This document shows positions 13,437 to 21,198 of a stretch of 25,359 bases of DNA, piece by piece. How positions within the stretch are numbered: the stretch's first letter is position 1; each line of letters starts with the position of its first letter. A model generated the notes under the pieces. That model did no database searches. It was given only the letters and a program-made list of their open reading frames with translations, and was not told where the DNA came from. A program made the translations under genes and the position numbers. Source of the DNA: Clostridia bacterium (GTDB lineage: Bacteria; Bacillota_A; Clostridia; Peptostreptococcales; JAAYPU01); contig JAKSCF010000393.1 in the NCBI GenBank assembly GCA_022360735.1, positions 1 through 25,359 of the forward strand. Reading direction: 5' to 3'.

Positions 13437-14720
13437 ATGGTTACAGTAGTTCTTTTTGGTAGTTTTTTGTTATTTTTAATATTAAATACGCCTATAGGTA
13501 TTGCACTAGGAATGGCTTCTCTAGTAACTATTATTTATTCAGGCCAAGTAGAATTATCATATTTAGCACAGAGCTTAACAACTTCGGTTAATTCATTTCC
13601 ACTAATGGCTGTTCCTTTTTTTATTCTTGCGGGAGAATTAATGGGCAAAGGGGGCATCTCTGAAAGATTATTAAAAGTTGGGAATATGATATTTGGAAGA
13701 TATACCGGAGGCCTTGCAATAGTTACGGTTGTGGCATGCATGTTTTTTGCAGCCATCTCAGGGTCCGGACCTGCTACGGTTGCAGCAATTGGCGGTATAA
13801 TAGTGCCGGAAATGATTAAAAGAGGATATAAAAAAGGATTTACTTCAGGATTAATAGCTACTTCCGGAAGTATTGGTGTTATGATACCTCCCAGTATTCC
13901 TATGGTGATTTATGGTGTGTCAACAGGTGTTTCTATTAGTACAATGTTTATTGCCGGATTAATACCTGGGATATTAGTAGGCATAGCGTTAATACTTTAT
14001 AGTTACTTTACTTCTAAAAAAGAAGGCTACAAAGGAATTAACGAAGTATATTCCGCTAAAGAAATATTATCGGCATTAAATGATGCTAAGTGGGCAATGT
14101 TTGTTCCTATAATTATTCTAGGAGGCATATATGGTGGTGTTTTTACGCCGACGGAAGCAGCAGCAGTTGCAGTAATATATGGGTTTATCGTTGGTACATT
14201 TATATATAAAGATTTAAAATTTAAAGCACTGCCTGATGTTATCGTTAATGCAGCTTTAACAACAGCAACCGTATTAATTATTGTTGGAACAGCAACAACC
14301 TTTGGACGAATATTGACCATAGAGCAAATACCAACCAAGCTAGCCGGTGCTATTATTGGATTTTCAGATAGTAAAATAGTCGTTTTATTATTAATAAATG
14401 TGTTATTACTGTTTGTGGGATGCTTTATGGAAACACTAGCAGCAGTTATTATCCTAGCGCCTATATTGTTACCTGTCGTGTTAGAGATAGGTGTTGACCC
14501 GGTACATTTTGGAATTATTATGGTGGTTAACTTAGCGATTGGGTTTATGACACCGCCACTAGGCGTAAATCTTTTCGTAACGTGTGGTATAGCGGATATA
14601 AGCATTGAAAGAATCTCAAGAGCAATTATCCCATGGCTGATTGTTATGATATCAACATTATTGATTATAACTTATATCCCGGCGATATCGCTTACCTTAC
14701 CTAAACTATTTGGATTTTAA
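13437..14720 (+). CDS. dctM: TRAP transporter large membrane subunit 2 (DctM family)
   Basis: This 427-residue multi-helix membrane channel of a TRAP system shows the family segments FFAAISGSGPATVAAIGG, IGVMIPPSIPMVIYG, GGVFTPTEAAA, GCFMETLAAVIILAPI and IGFMTPPLGVNLFV in order. I prefer ATG 13437, which has AAAAGGAG (13423-13430) 6 bases upstream. ATG 13416, which overlaps the dctQ stop, would add seven polar residues (MIEKELN) and lacks a separate ribosome site. The SGSGPATVAAIG segment is the common DctM form, whereas DctM 1 has SGMSGTAVSDAGG; the two transporters belong to different sub-branches. Followed after 78 bases by the E2 gene. Confidence 0.92.
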   Translation: MVTVVLFGSFLLFLILNTPIGIALGMASLVTIIYSGQVELSYLAQSLTTSVNSFPLMAVPFFILAGELMGKGGISERLLKVGNMIFGRYTGGLAIVTVVACMFFAAISGSGPATVAAIGGIIVPEMIKRGYKKGFTSGLIATSGSIGVMIPPSIPMVIYGVSTGVSISTMFIAGLIPGILVGIALILYSYFTSKKEGYKGINEVYSAKEILSALNDAKWAMFVPIIILGGIYGGVFTPTEAAAVAVIYGFIVGTFIYKDLKFKALPDVIVNAALTTATVLIIVGTATTFGRILTIEQIPTKLAGAIIGFSDSKIVVLLLINVLLLFVGCFMETLAAVIILAPILLPVVLEIGVDPVHFGIIMVVNLAIGFMTPPLGVNLFVTCGIADISIERISRAIIPWLIVMISTLLIITYIPAISLTLPKLFGF

Positions 14721-14798
14721 TATGGGTATCAATATATTTTATAAAAAATTAATATTATGAAAAAATGCTAATAGATGAGCAAGCAAGGAGGGGAATAT

Positions 14799-16109
14799 AT
14801 GGCAAACAGAGTTATTATGCCAAAACAAGGGCTTCAAATGACTGAAGGTACAATAACTAAGTGGTTGATTCAAGAAGGAGAAAGTGTAAAAGAAGGGGAG
14901 CCTTTGTTTGAAATTGAAACAGATAAACTCAGTATAGTTATTGAATCCGCTTACACAGGCACCTTAATTAAAATCATCAAAGACCAAGGGGAAACTGTTC
15001 CAATAACTGAGGTTATAGCAATTATTGGTGAGCCTGATGAGGACATTTCAGATATTTTGAGCTTAGAAAAAAGCAGCACGGATGATGTTAAAATAGATCA
15101 AGAAGATAAACAAGCATCAAACATTAAAAAAATGGATAGAAAAGATATGAGAAGAGACAAAATTTTTATGAGTCCCAGAGCAAAGAAATTAGCAGTAGAA
15201 AAGGGGATTAATATAGCACAAATTAATGGGACAGGGCCAAATGGCAGAATTGTAGAAAAAGATGTATATGAGTATATCGATACAATACCAAAAGCAACCC
15301 CAACAGCTAAAAAACTTATAGAAGCAGAAAACTTAGACGCCAAGACCATACAAGGAAGTGGTCATTATGGAAGAATATATAGAGAAGATGTAGAAAAAGT
15401 ATTGCATACAACAAATGAAACACCTGACATCAGAAAAGAAAAAACGATACCTCTGACAGCAATGAGAAAAACCATTTCAGAAAGAATGTGCCGAAGTCAA
15501 AGGGAAATGGCTCAGACCAATCATAAGATAAAGGTAGATGTAACAGAATTAATAAAGCTAAGAGAAATCTATAAAAAGCAAGATATTAAGATATCTTATA
15601 ATGATATTATTGTAAAAATGGCAGCATTGGCATTAAAAGAATACCCAGAAATGAATGCTAGTCTTTCGGGAGATAACCTTATATTAAAAGATTATGTTAA
15701 TATGGGTATTGCTGTAGCGGTTAGCAATGGACTCATTGTACCGGTCATTAGAGATGCCGATTTAATGAGCATAAAAGATATATCAGATGCTTCTAAAATA
15801 CTTATTGAGAAAGTTCAAACCGGACAATTGTCATCTGAAGATTATATAGGTGGAACATTTACTATTTCCAACCTGGGGATGTATGATATAGATGAATTTG
15901 TTGCAATCATTAATCCGCCTGAAGCAGGCATATTGGCAGTAGGAAAAATGGAATATGTGCCTATAGCTGTTAACGAAGTTGATCTAGAAATCAAACCCAT
16001 CATAAAACTCACATTAAGCTACGATCATAGGATTGTAGATGGCGCCGATGCAGCAAAATTTTTATCTAGACTAAAACAATTATTAGAAAAGCCATGTCTG
16101 GCATTATAA
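14799..16109 (+). CDS. acoC: Dihydrolipoamide acyltransferase E2 of the dehydrogenase complex
   Basis: This 436-residue core enzyme transfers the acyl group from E1 via its lipoyl arm to CoA. Order of domains: one lipoyl domain (about 2-77, lipoyl-lysine K43 in ETDK), a charged linker (80-120), two peripheral-subunit-binding domains (about 122-160 with GPNGRIVEKDV and about 167-203 with GHYGRIYREDV), and the acyltransferase domain (about 215-436). The catalytic H410 lies in SYDHRIVDGADAA with D414. Two subunit-binding domains in tandem are unusual for a single-lipoyl E2. ATG 14799 follows AAGGAGGGG (14785-14793); an upstream in-frame ATG (14775) has no ribosome site of its own. Many AcoC proteins end in an alpha/beta-hydrolase-like domain, while this one has the standard 2-oxoacid-dehydrogenase catalytic domain, so a 2-oxoacid substrate is as likely as acetoin. 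The symbol marks the position in the operon only. Confidence 0.88.
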   Translation: MANRVIMPKQGLQMTEGTITKWLIQEGESVKEGEPLFEIETDKLSIVIESAYTGTLIKIIKDQGETVPITEVIAIIGEPDEDISDILSLEKSSTDDVKIDQEDKQASNIKKMDRKDMRRDKIFMSPRAKKLAVEKGINIAQINGTGPNGRIVEKDVYEYIDTIPKATPTAKKLIEAENLDAKTIQGSGHYGRIYREDVEKVLHTTNETPDIRKEKTIPLTAMRKTISERMCRSQREMAQTNHKIKVDVTELIKLREIYKKQDIKISYNDIIVKMAALALKEYPEMNASLSGDNLILKDYVNMGIAVAVSNGLIVPVIRDADLMSIKDISDASKILIEKVQTGQLSSEDYIGGTFTISNLGMYDIDEFVAIINPPEAGILAVGKMEYVPIAVNEVDLEIKPIIKLTLSYDHRIVDGADAAKFLSRLKQLLEKPCLAL

Positions 16110-16157
16110 ATTTATGAGGTAGAACGCGTAAAAAGAGCAAAATCGAGAGGTGAAACC

Positions 16158-17555
16158 ATGTATGATATAGGTATTATAGGAGGAGGTCCGGGAGGATATA
16201 CGGCTGCCATCTTTGCGGCTAAAAAGGGAAAGAAAGTAGTACTTATTGAAAGAGAAAAATTGGGAGGGACTTGCTTGAATGTAGGGTGTATTCCTACCAA
16301 AGCATTAATACACAGTGCAAGTGTATATAGTGAAATACAAAATGCCGAAGCATTTGGCATAAAGGTTAAAGATGTAAAAATAGATTGGGAACAAATTCAA
16401 GAAAACAAAAATAGTATTGTATCAAGTCTAACGAACGGCATAAAGGGATTACTTAAGCATAATAAAATAGATGTTGTTTTTGGAGAAGCAGAACTTATGG
16501 ATCTTAATACCATTAGTGTTACGAATGGAGAAAGTAAAAAGCAGCTGATCGCTGAGAATATTATTATAGCGACTGGTTCAAAAGCCATAATACCTAATAT
16601 ACCGGGAAGTGATTTAACAGATATCATAACCAGTACGGAAGCATTATCGTTAGAAAAGATACCTGACAGATTGGTTATAGTTGGTGGTGGTGTTATAGGT
16701 ACAGAAATGGGGTATATCTATAACTGTTTAGGCGTTGAAGTCACTATTATTGAAATGCTTCCTAAAATTTTAGGAAATATGGATGACGAATGTTCTGAAT
16801 TTATGGCTAATGAACTTCAAAAGAAGGGTATTCGGATTGCTGCAAATTCTAAAGTAATAAGCTTTGAAAAAGGAAGGAATGGCATTACTGTCAAGTATCA
16901 ACAGGAGAATGAAATAAAAGAAATACAAACAGATAAAGTACTGATGTCCATAGGAAGAAGCCCAAATTTAGAAGTTGCAGAAAAAATTAATTTAAAGATA
17001 GATCACAAAGGAATTATAGTGAATAATGATCTAAGAACCCAAATACCAAATATTTATGCAATTGGCGATGTAACCGGTAAAATTCAATTAGCCCATGTAG
17101 CTGCTCACCAAGGCATAATAGCTGTTAAAAATATTTTAGGTGAAAATAAGAAAATGGGATATGATATAGTACCCTCTTGTATATATACGAATCCTGAAAT
17201 GGCAAGCGTAGGTTTAACAGAAGAAGAAGCCAATAAAAAATATAAACAGCTAATGAACATAAGCATATTCCCCTACTCCCATAACGGTAAGTCCCTGACT
17301 TTGGGCAATACAAAAGGTTTTATTAAAATTATTTCGGAAAAAAAACACAATCAAGTAATAGGGGTGCACATAATTGGACCCTATGCCACAGAAATGATAG
17401 GAGAAGCCGGACTTGCCATTCAGTTAGAATGCACTTCTGAGGAAATAGCAAGTACAATACATGCCCACCCTACGTTGTCAGAAGCATTTATGGAAGCTGC
17501 AGCCGGAATCGTAGATGAAGCTATTCATATAGTAAATCCATTGAAGAATAATTAA
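16158..17555 (+). CDS. lpdA: Dihydrolipoamide dehydrogenase (E3)
   Basis: This 465-residue flavoprotein reoxidises the dihydrolipoyl arm of E2, passing electrons to NAD. The FAD-binding motif GGGPGGYTAA is at 8-17, and the redox-active disulfide C39-x4-C44 is in GGTCLNVGC. The NAD-binding GGGVIGTEMG lies near residues 176-185, and the second FAD motif YAIGDV near 301-306. The active-site H437-E442 pair (HPTLSE) lies in the C-terminal interface domain. No lipoyl domain is fused to its N-terminus, so the only lipoyl domain of the complex is on E2. The start ATG 16158 follows AGAGGTGAA (16146-16154). It comes 48 bases after the E2 gene and 16 bases before the SDR gene, in one operon. Confidence 0.95.
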   Translation: MYDIGIIGGGPGGYTAAIFAAKKGKKVVLIEREKLGGTCLNVGCIPTKALIHSASVYSEIQNAEAFGIKVKDVKIDWEQIQENKNSIVSSLTNGIKGLLKHNKIDVVFGEAELMDLNTISVTNGESKKQLIAENIIIATGSKAIIPNIPGSDLTDIITSTEALSLEKIPDRLVIVGGGVIGTEMGYIYNCLGVEVTIIEMLPKILGNMDDECSEFMANELQKKGIRIAANSKVISFEKGRNGITVKYQQENEIKEIQTDKVLMSIGRSPNLEVAEKINLKIDHKGIIVNNDLRTQIPNIYAIGDVTGKIQLAHVAAHQGIIAVKNILGENKKMGYDIVPSCIYTNPEMASVGLTEEEANKKYKQLMNISIFPYSHNGKSLTLGNTKGFIKIISEKKHNQVIGVHIIGPYATEMIGEAGLAIQLECTSEEIASTIHAHPTLSEAFMEAAAGIVDEAIHIVNPLKNN

Positions 17556-17571
17556 GAAAGGAAGAATTTTT

Positions 17572-18306
17572 ATGAATAACAAATCAGCAATTGTTACCGG
17601 AGGAGCTGGTGGTATTGGAAGAGGATGTTGTATTGCCCTGGCTAAAGAAGGGGTAAAAGTTATGGTGGCTGACATCAACTTGGATGCAGCTAAGAAAACT
17701 TGTGATGAAATTGTTAAAAACGGAGGTGCTGCAATACCTGTGGCTCTGGATATAACTCAAATATCCAGTATAGAAGAAACTGTAAATATGTGTTGTTCCC
17801 AGTATGGTAAAATAGACTTTTTAATAAATTGTGCGGGGATATGCCAAGAAAAAAAGATTGAAGAACTGACGGAACGAGATTGGGATTTAGTTATGGCAGT
17901 AAATCTTAAAGGCACTTTTTTTATGAGTCAACAGGTATTAAAACATATGAAGCAAAATCAATATGGAAAAATTGTAAGCATTGGATCCTTGGCCGGAGAG
18001 GTAGGCGGGGTAAGTACCGGCGTTAATTATGCTGCATCAAAGGCAGGCATCATATGTTTGACAAAGTCTTTTGCCAAAGATGCAGCTGGTTTTAATATCA
18101 ATGTTAATTGTGTTTCACCGGGAATAATCGTAACAGAAATGACAAAAAATTTGAGAAATGATCCCAGTAGAAAAGTAGACACTATTCCACTAAAAAGATA
18201 TGGTACAGTTGAAGAAGTATGTGATGTCATTCTATTTTTGTGCTCAGACAAATCTTCGTATATAACCGGTGCAAACATAGATATTAATGGTGGTGTGCAT
18301 ATGTAA
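17572..18306 (+). CDS. Short-chain dehydrogenase/reductase (SDR), classical type
   Basis: This 244-residue NAD(P)-dependent oxidoreductase has the Rossmann motif TGGAGGIG (9-16), NCAG (86-89), N111, catalytic S139 and the Y153-x3-K157 pair. D34 at the end of the second strand favours NAD over NADP. PG after the sixth strand (SPGII) is present. Its sequence resembles the FabG/3-oxoacyl reductase and sugar-alcohol dehydrogenase group, but a FabG role is unlikely because no fatty-acid genes are near. Being last in the dehydrogenase/TRAP operon, it probably interconverts a hydroxy acid and its keto form, or oxidises a diol such as butanediol if the complex is acetoin-specific. AAAGGAAG (17556-17563) is the ribosome site. 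A terminator follows at 18399. Confidence 0.88.
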   Translation: MNNKSAIVTGGAGGIGRGCCIALAKEGVKVMVADINLDAAKKTCDEIVKNGGAAIPVALDITQISSIEETVNMCCSQYGKIDFLINCAGICQEKKIEELTERDWDLVMAVNLKGTFFMSQQVLKHMKQNQYGKIVSIGSLAGEVGGVSTGVNYAASKAGIICLTKSFAKDAAGFNINVNCVSPGIIVTEMTKNLRNDPSRKVDTIPLKRYGTVEEVCDVILFLCSDKSSYITGANIDINGGVHM

Positions 18307-18398
18307 AAAAATGCTTCCCCTTTAATATAAGGTATCATTTATACCAGATAGTGAAATGATAAAAATATAAATGTGTTAAATTTTTAGTTGAATAATGA

Positions 18399-18435
18399 AA
18401 CAGTTGGGAGATAATCATTGCACCAGCTGTTTTTT
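18399..18435 (+). terminator. Rho-independent terminator of the dehydrogenase/TRAP 2 operon
   Basis: AACAGTTGG (18399-18407) pairs with CCAGCTGTT (18423-18431) over 9 bp with one G-T wobble, followed by a run of six T (18430-18435). It lies about 90 bases after the SDR stop and ends the operon before the aconitase-X genes. Confidence 0.75.
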
Positions 18436-18510
18436 AGTTTGCGTGGTATGTTGGGCTTATCTTTACTACTTTAGAGGTGCAGGGCTAATCACTAAGAGGA
18501 ATAGACGATA

Positions 18511-18530
18511 ACTTTATCTTTTGATAAAGT
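18511..18530. promoter_or_regulatory. Perfect 8-bp inverted repeat upstream of the aconitase-X genes
   Basis: ACTTTATC (18511-18518) and GATAAAGT (18523-18530) flank TTTT, 35 bases before the start codon at 18565. No T run follows. It may be an operator or a leader hairpin for the aconitase-X operon. I found no clear -35/-10 pair between 18436 and 18564. Confidence 0.45.
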
Positions 18531-18564
18531 AAAGACAGCACATTTACATTAAGGAGGAAGCGGG

Positions 18565-19845
18565 TTGGTAAAATTAACAGAAATCGAAGAAAAAATGCTT
18601 CGAGGTGATATGGGAAAGCTAAAGCAAAAAGCATTGGAAAATATAGTGCAATATGCGGAAGCTTTAGGGGCAGAGGAACTTTGTAAAGTAACAAAAGCTA
18701 CTTTAGGGCTTGGAGCACAACCTTACTTAGATCATATTCAATCAGATGACTATAATAAGATTTTTTCCAGAGTATATATGTGTACGGATGAAGTATTGGA
18801 TATTAAAAATGAAAAGTTTTCCGGCTCATGTTTTTGTCTGACTTGTACAGAAAACTGTGATGCTTATGAATACGAAGATTTGGGAGTAACACAAGAATTT
18901 TTTGAGAAAAACAAATCATTCTTAGAGATTACAAAAGAGGCGGGTGTAAGTATAGCCAGCACATGTACACCATACCTCATTGGTTGGCTTCCTTTAAAAG
19001 GAGAACACTTTGTTACGACAGAGTCAAGCAATGCTATGTTTTGTAATTCTATACTGGGTGCATGTGGTAATCCGGATGGTATTGAAGCAGCCATATGGTC
19101 TGCTGTATGCGGCAGAACGCCCAAATGGGGAAACCATGTACCACAAAGCAGATATGGCACCCATGAATTTAAAATAGAATGTACACCAAAAACTTCAAAA
19201 GACTGGGATGTTATTGGGTATACCATAGGCAGATTATTGCCGTCCAATGGAATACCGGTTATAACCGGAGAATTTGAAAACCCCACAACTGTTCAAATCA
19301 AACAATTTTTTGCTTCTATTGCGACGACAAGTGGTGCGGTGATGTGTCACATCGTAGGGATGACACCGGAGGCACATACCTTACAAATGGCTGCGGGAAA
19401 TAAACCGGTTCAAGATACTTTTGTGATTACCCAGAAAGAATACGATGCATCTATGAAGTTATTGTGTGACGAAGATAAAGGAAATGTAGATTTTATTTCC
19501 TTGGGATGTCCTCATTATACCCTGGAGGAGATTCAGGAAGTAGCAAATTATATAAAAGGAAAAAGAATAAAAGATGGTATTAAGTTTTATGTATGGACAG
19601 CCTATCCTATGAAAGAAATGGCAAGAGTAAATGGATACCTTGATATGATTAATGAAGCAGGCGGCGAAATATTGACCAACTCATGTCCTATAATGGTAGG
19701 AAAAACGATTACCAATAATGCAGCAGGTGTTGTTTTGGACGGGGCGAAACAAGCGCATTATATTAGATCTATGACAAATGCAAAGGTTTACTATGGCGAC
19801 ATGAAGCAATGTGTGGATGCAGCCGTATCAGGACAGTGGGGGTGA
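18565..19845 (+). CDS. Aconitase X large (catalytic) subunit
   Basis: This 426-residue protein matches the aconitase X (formerly DUF521) catalytic subunit, an Fe-S hydro-lyase of the aconitase superfamily. Likely cluster or active-site cysteines are C134 (ASTCTPYL), C315 (SLGCPHY) and C374 (TNSCPIM). Also present are GACGNPDGIEAA (165-176) and WTAYPMKEMA. Characterised relatives are cis-3-hydroxy-L-proline dehydratase in bacteria and phosphomevalonate dehydratase in archaea; many others are uncharacterised. The gene starts at TTG 18565, with AAGGAGG (18551-18557) 7 bases upstream and no ATG in place. The small subunit is a separate gene 4 bases downstream, so this is the two-subunit type. No proline-pathway genes are in the window, so the substrate remains open; a small hydroxy acid is likely. 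Confidence 0.88.
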   Translation: MVKLTEIEEKMLRGDMGKLKQKALENIVQYAEALGAEELCKVTKATLGLGAQPYLDHIQSDDYNKIFSRVYMCTDEVLDIKNEKFSGSCFCLTCTENCDAYEYEDLGVTQEFFEKNKSFLEITKEAGVSIASTCTPYLIGWLPLKGEHFVTTESSNAMFCNSILGACGNPDGIEAAIWSAVCGRTPKWGNHVPQSRYGTHEFKIECTPKTSKDWDVIGYTIGRLLPSNGIPVITGEFENPTTVQIKQFFASIATTSGAVMCHIVGMTPEAHTLQMAAGNKPVQDTFVITQKEYDASMKLLCDEDKGNVDFISLGCPHYTLEEIQEVANYIKGKRIKDGIKFYVWTAYPMKEMARVNGYLDMINEAGGEILTNSCPIMVGKTITNNAAGVVLDGAKQAHYIRSMTNAKVYYGDMKQCVDAAVSGQWG

Positions 19846-19849
19846 AAGG

Positions 19850-20263
19850 ATGATAAATGTGATCAAAGGCAGAGGTGCAATTAAAGGTATAGCTGAAGGG
19901 GAAGCATTGGTATGTCCCGATAGTATTCAAGGGTGGGCTGGAATCGATGATATCACAGGCATTATTATTGAAAAAGGGCATGTGGCTGAAGGTGTATGTA
20001 TAGACGGCAAAATACTTGTTATTCCTTCTTCAAAAGGCTCTAATTGTTGGTCCGGCCATTTTAATTCTGCTATGATGAATGGCAGCAAGCCGGCAGGATG
20101 GGTAGTGAGTAAAATGGATTCCAGAGTAGGTGTAACTGCTGTAGTCGTTGGAAGTCCAATGGTGGCAGACTTTGTTGATGTGGACCCCTGCCAATATATA
20201 AAAACAGGTGATTGGTTAAAAGTCAATGGCAATACAGGTGAAGTGGAAATAACCAGAAAGTAA
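19850..20263 (+). CDS. Aconitase X small (swivel) subunit
   Basis: This 137-residue protein corresponds to the small 'swivel' domain (formerly DUF126) that closes the active site of aconitase X. The motif PSSKGSNCWS (about 59-68) occupies the position of the family's conserved glycine/serine loop, which contributes a catalytic serine; here S61 and S64 are candidates. PAGWVV and ADFVDVDP follow as in the family. I chose ATG 19850, 4 bases after the large-subunit stop, with GGGGG (18 bases of purine-rich sequence around 19838-19849) as the ribosome site. A longer in-frame version would overlap the upstream gene by 35 bases. It must form a heterodimer with the product of 18565. Confidence 0.87.
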   Translation: MINVIKGRGAIKGIAEGEALVCPDSIQGWAGIDDITGIIIEKGHVAEGVCIDGKILVIPSSKGSNCWSGHFNSAMMNGSKPAGWVVSKMDSRVGVTAVVVGSPMVADFVDVDPCQYIKTGDWLKVNGNTGEVEITRK

Positions 20264-20288
20264 AAAATAAAAGAAAGGAGATACGCAT

Positions 20289-21017
20289 ATGACAAACTTC
20301 AACAACTATGGACAAAGAGCAAAAATAGGCTTGGCTTATCCATCTACCGGATTTGTGATGGAACCGGAATTCTATGAAATGGCGCCTGAAGGCGTTATCA
20401 CATGTACGACTAGAATGCTGGCCAAAGATGTTAATGCTGAAAACGTTGCAAAATTTCAAGATTTGACATTAGATGCCGCCATTAATTTAGCATCTGCCAA
20501 AGTGGATTTAATTGTTTTGGGATGTACCAGCGGAAGTTTTATTCAGGGAAGCGGCTTCGATCAAAAAATTATAGAAGAGATGGAAGCGGTATCCGGCGGT
20601 ATTCCATGCACGACCACGTCTACTGCTGTAATAGATGCATTAAACCGGCTGAAGGTTAAAAAAATCGCTGTGGCAACACCATATGTGGAAGATATCAATG
20701 TAATGGCTAAAAAATTTTTAAATGACCATGGATTTGAAATCGTTAGTTTTAAAGGCCAAAATATGTTAGATGATTATGAAATTAATAGTCAGAGTATAGA
20801 TGAAATAGAAAAGCTGATAAGGAAAGTTGACACAAAAGAAGCAGAAGCCGTAGCAGTTTTGTGCACTTCTATGAAGGGTATCTCAATATTATCCAAATTG
20901 GAAAAAGAATTAGGAAAGCCGATTATTACAGCTATACAAGCCACATTCTGGCACTGTCTTAGAAAATTAAATATTAATGATAACATATCAGGTTACGGTT
21001 GCTTGTTAGAAAAGTAA
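20289..21017 (+). CDS. Asp/Glu racemase-superfamily enzyme (maleate isomerase/arylmalonate decarboxylase-like)
   Basis: This 242-residue protein resembles the maleate cis-trans isomerase/arylmalonate decarboxylase branch of the Asp/Glu racemase superfamily. The N-terminus carries PSTGFVMEPEFYEMAPEGV (18-36), close to the substrate-binding loop of maleate isomerases. Both halves keep a catalytic-type cysteine, C79 in LGCTSGSF and C192 in VLCTSMKG. A two-cysteine pair is typical of isomerases and racemases; the decarboxylases keep only one, so isomerisation or racemisation is more likely than decarboxylation. AAAGGAGA (20275-20282) lies 6 bases before ATG 20289. It is the third and last gene after the aconitase-X pair and probably acts on the same small di- or hydroxy-acid. 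The exact substrate is not evident. A terminator follows. Confidence 0.82.
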   Translation: MTNFNNYGQRAKIGLAYPSTGFVMEPEFYEMAPEGVITCTTRMLAKDVNAENVAKFQDLTLDAAINLASAKVDLIVLGCTSGSFIQGSGFDQKIIEEMEAVSGGIPCTTTSTAVIDALNRLKVKKIAVATPYVEDINVMAKKFLNDHGFEIVSFKGQNMLDDYEINSQSIDEIEKLIRKVDTKEAEAVAVLCTSMKGISILSKLEKELGKPIITAIQATFWHCLRKLNINDNISGYGCLLEK

Positions 21018-21038
21018 TATATACACATATTTTTTTAC

Positions 21039-21085
21039 AAAAGGTCACAGCGTTTGTCAAATTGATAAATGCAGTGACCTTTTTT
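21039..21085 (+). terminator. Rho-independent terminator after the aconitase-X operon
   Basis: AAAAGGTCAC (21039-21048) pairs perfectly with GTGACCTTTT (21074-21083), ending in a T run (to 21085). The stem begins with an A run, so it could also act in the opposite direction. Confidence 0.85.
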
Positions 21086-21107
21086 AAAACAAGCCCAATA
21101 ATATGAA

Positions 21108-21136
21108 TTGTGCTAAAGAAAAGTCATTGATATACT
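21108..21136 (+). promoter_or_regulatory. Possible promoter of the sigma-54 activator gene
   Basis: TATACT (21131-21136) is a good -10 element; TTGTGC (21108-21113), 17 bases upstream, matches only the TTG of the -35 consensus. It lies between the terminator of the previous operon and the start codon at 21199. Confidence 0.4.
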
Positions 21137-21198
21137 TATAAATAAATGGAAGCAGAGATAAGCTCACTCATTAAGCTTTTAATATAAGGAGATATTTT

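Noticed and set aside
14027..14605. Long minus-strand open frames opposite dctM 2 (and opposite dctM 1 at 4657-5127 and kdgT at 23700-24248)
   Set aside because: They mirror hydrophobic membrane-protein codons, give low-complexity products without recognisable domains, and have no ribosome sites or promoters seen.
9817..17555. Firm naming of the complex as acetoin dehydrogenase
   Set aside because: E1 resembles AcoAB, but E2 has the standard HRxxDG acyltransferase domain, a TRAP importer is embedded and no AcoR or butanediol genes are present; the substrate is left open.
18333..18361. Hairpin TATCATTT/AAATGATA after the SDR gene as a terminator
   Set aside because: It is AT-only apart from one pair, has a 13-base loop and no T run; the structure at 18399-18435 is the better terminator.
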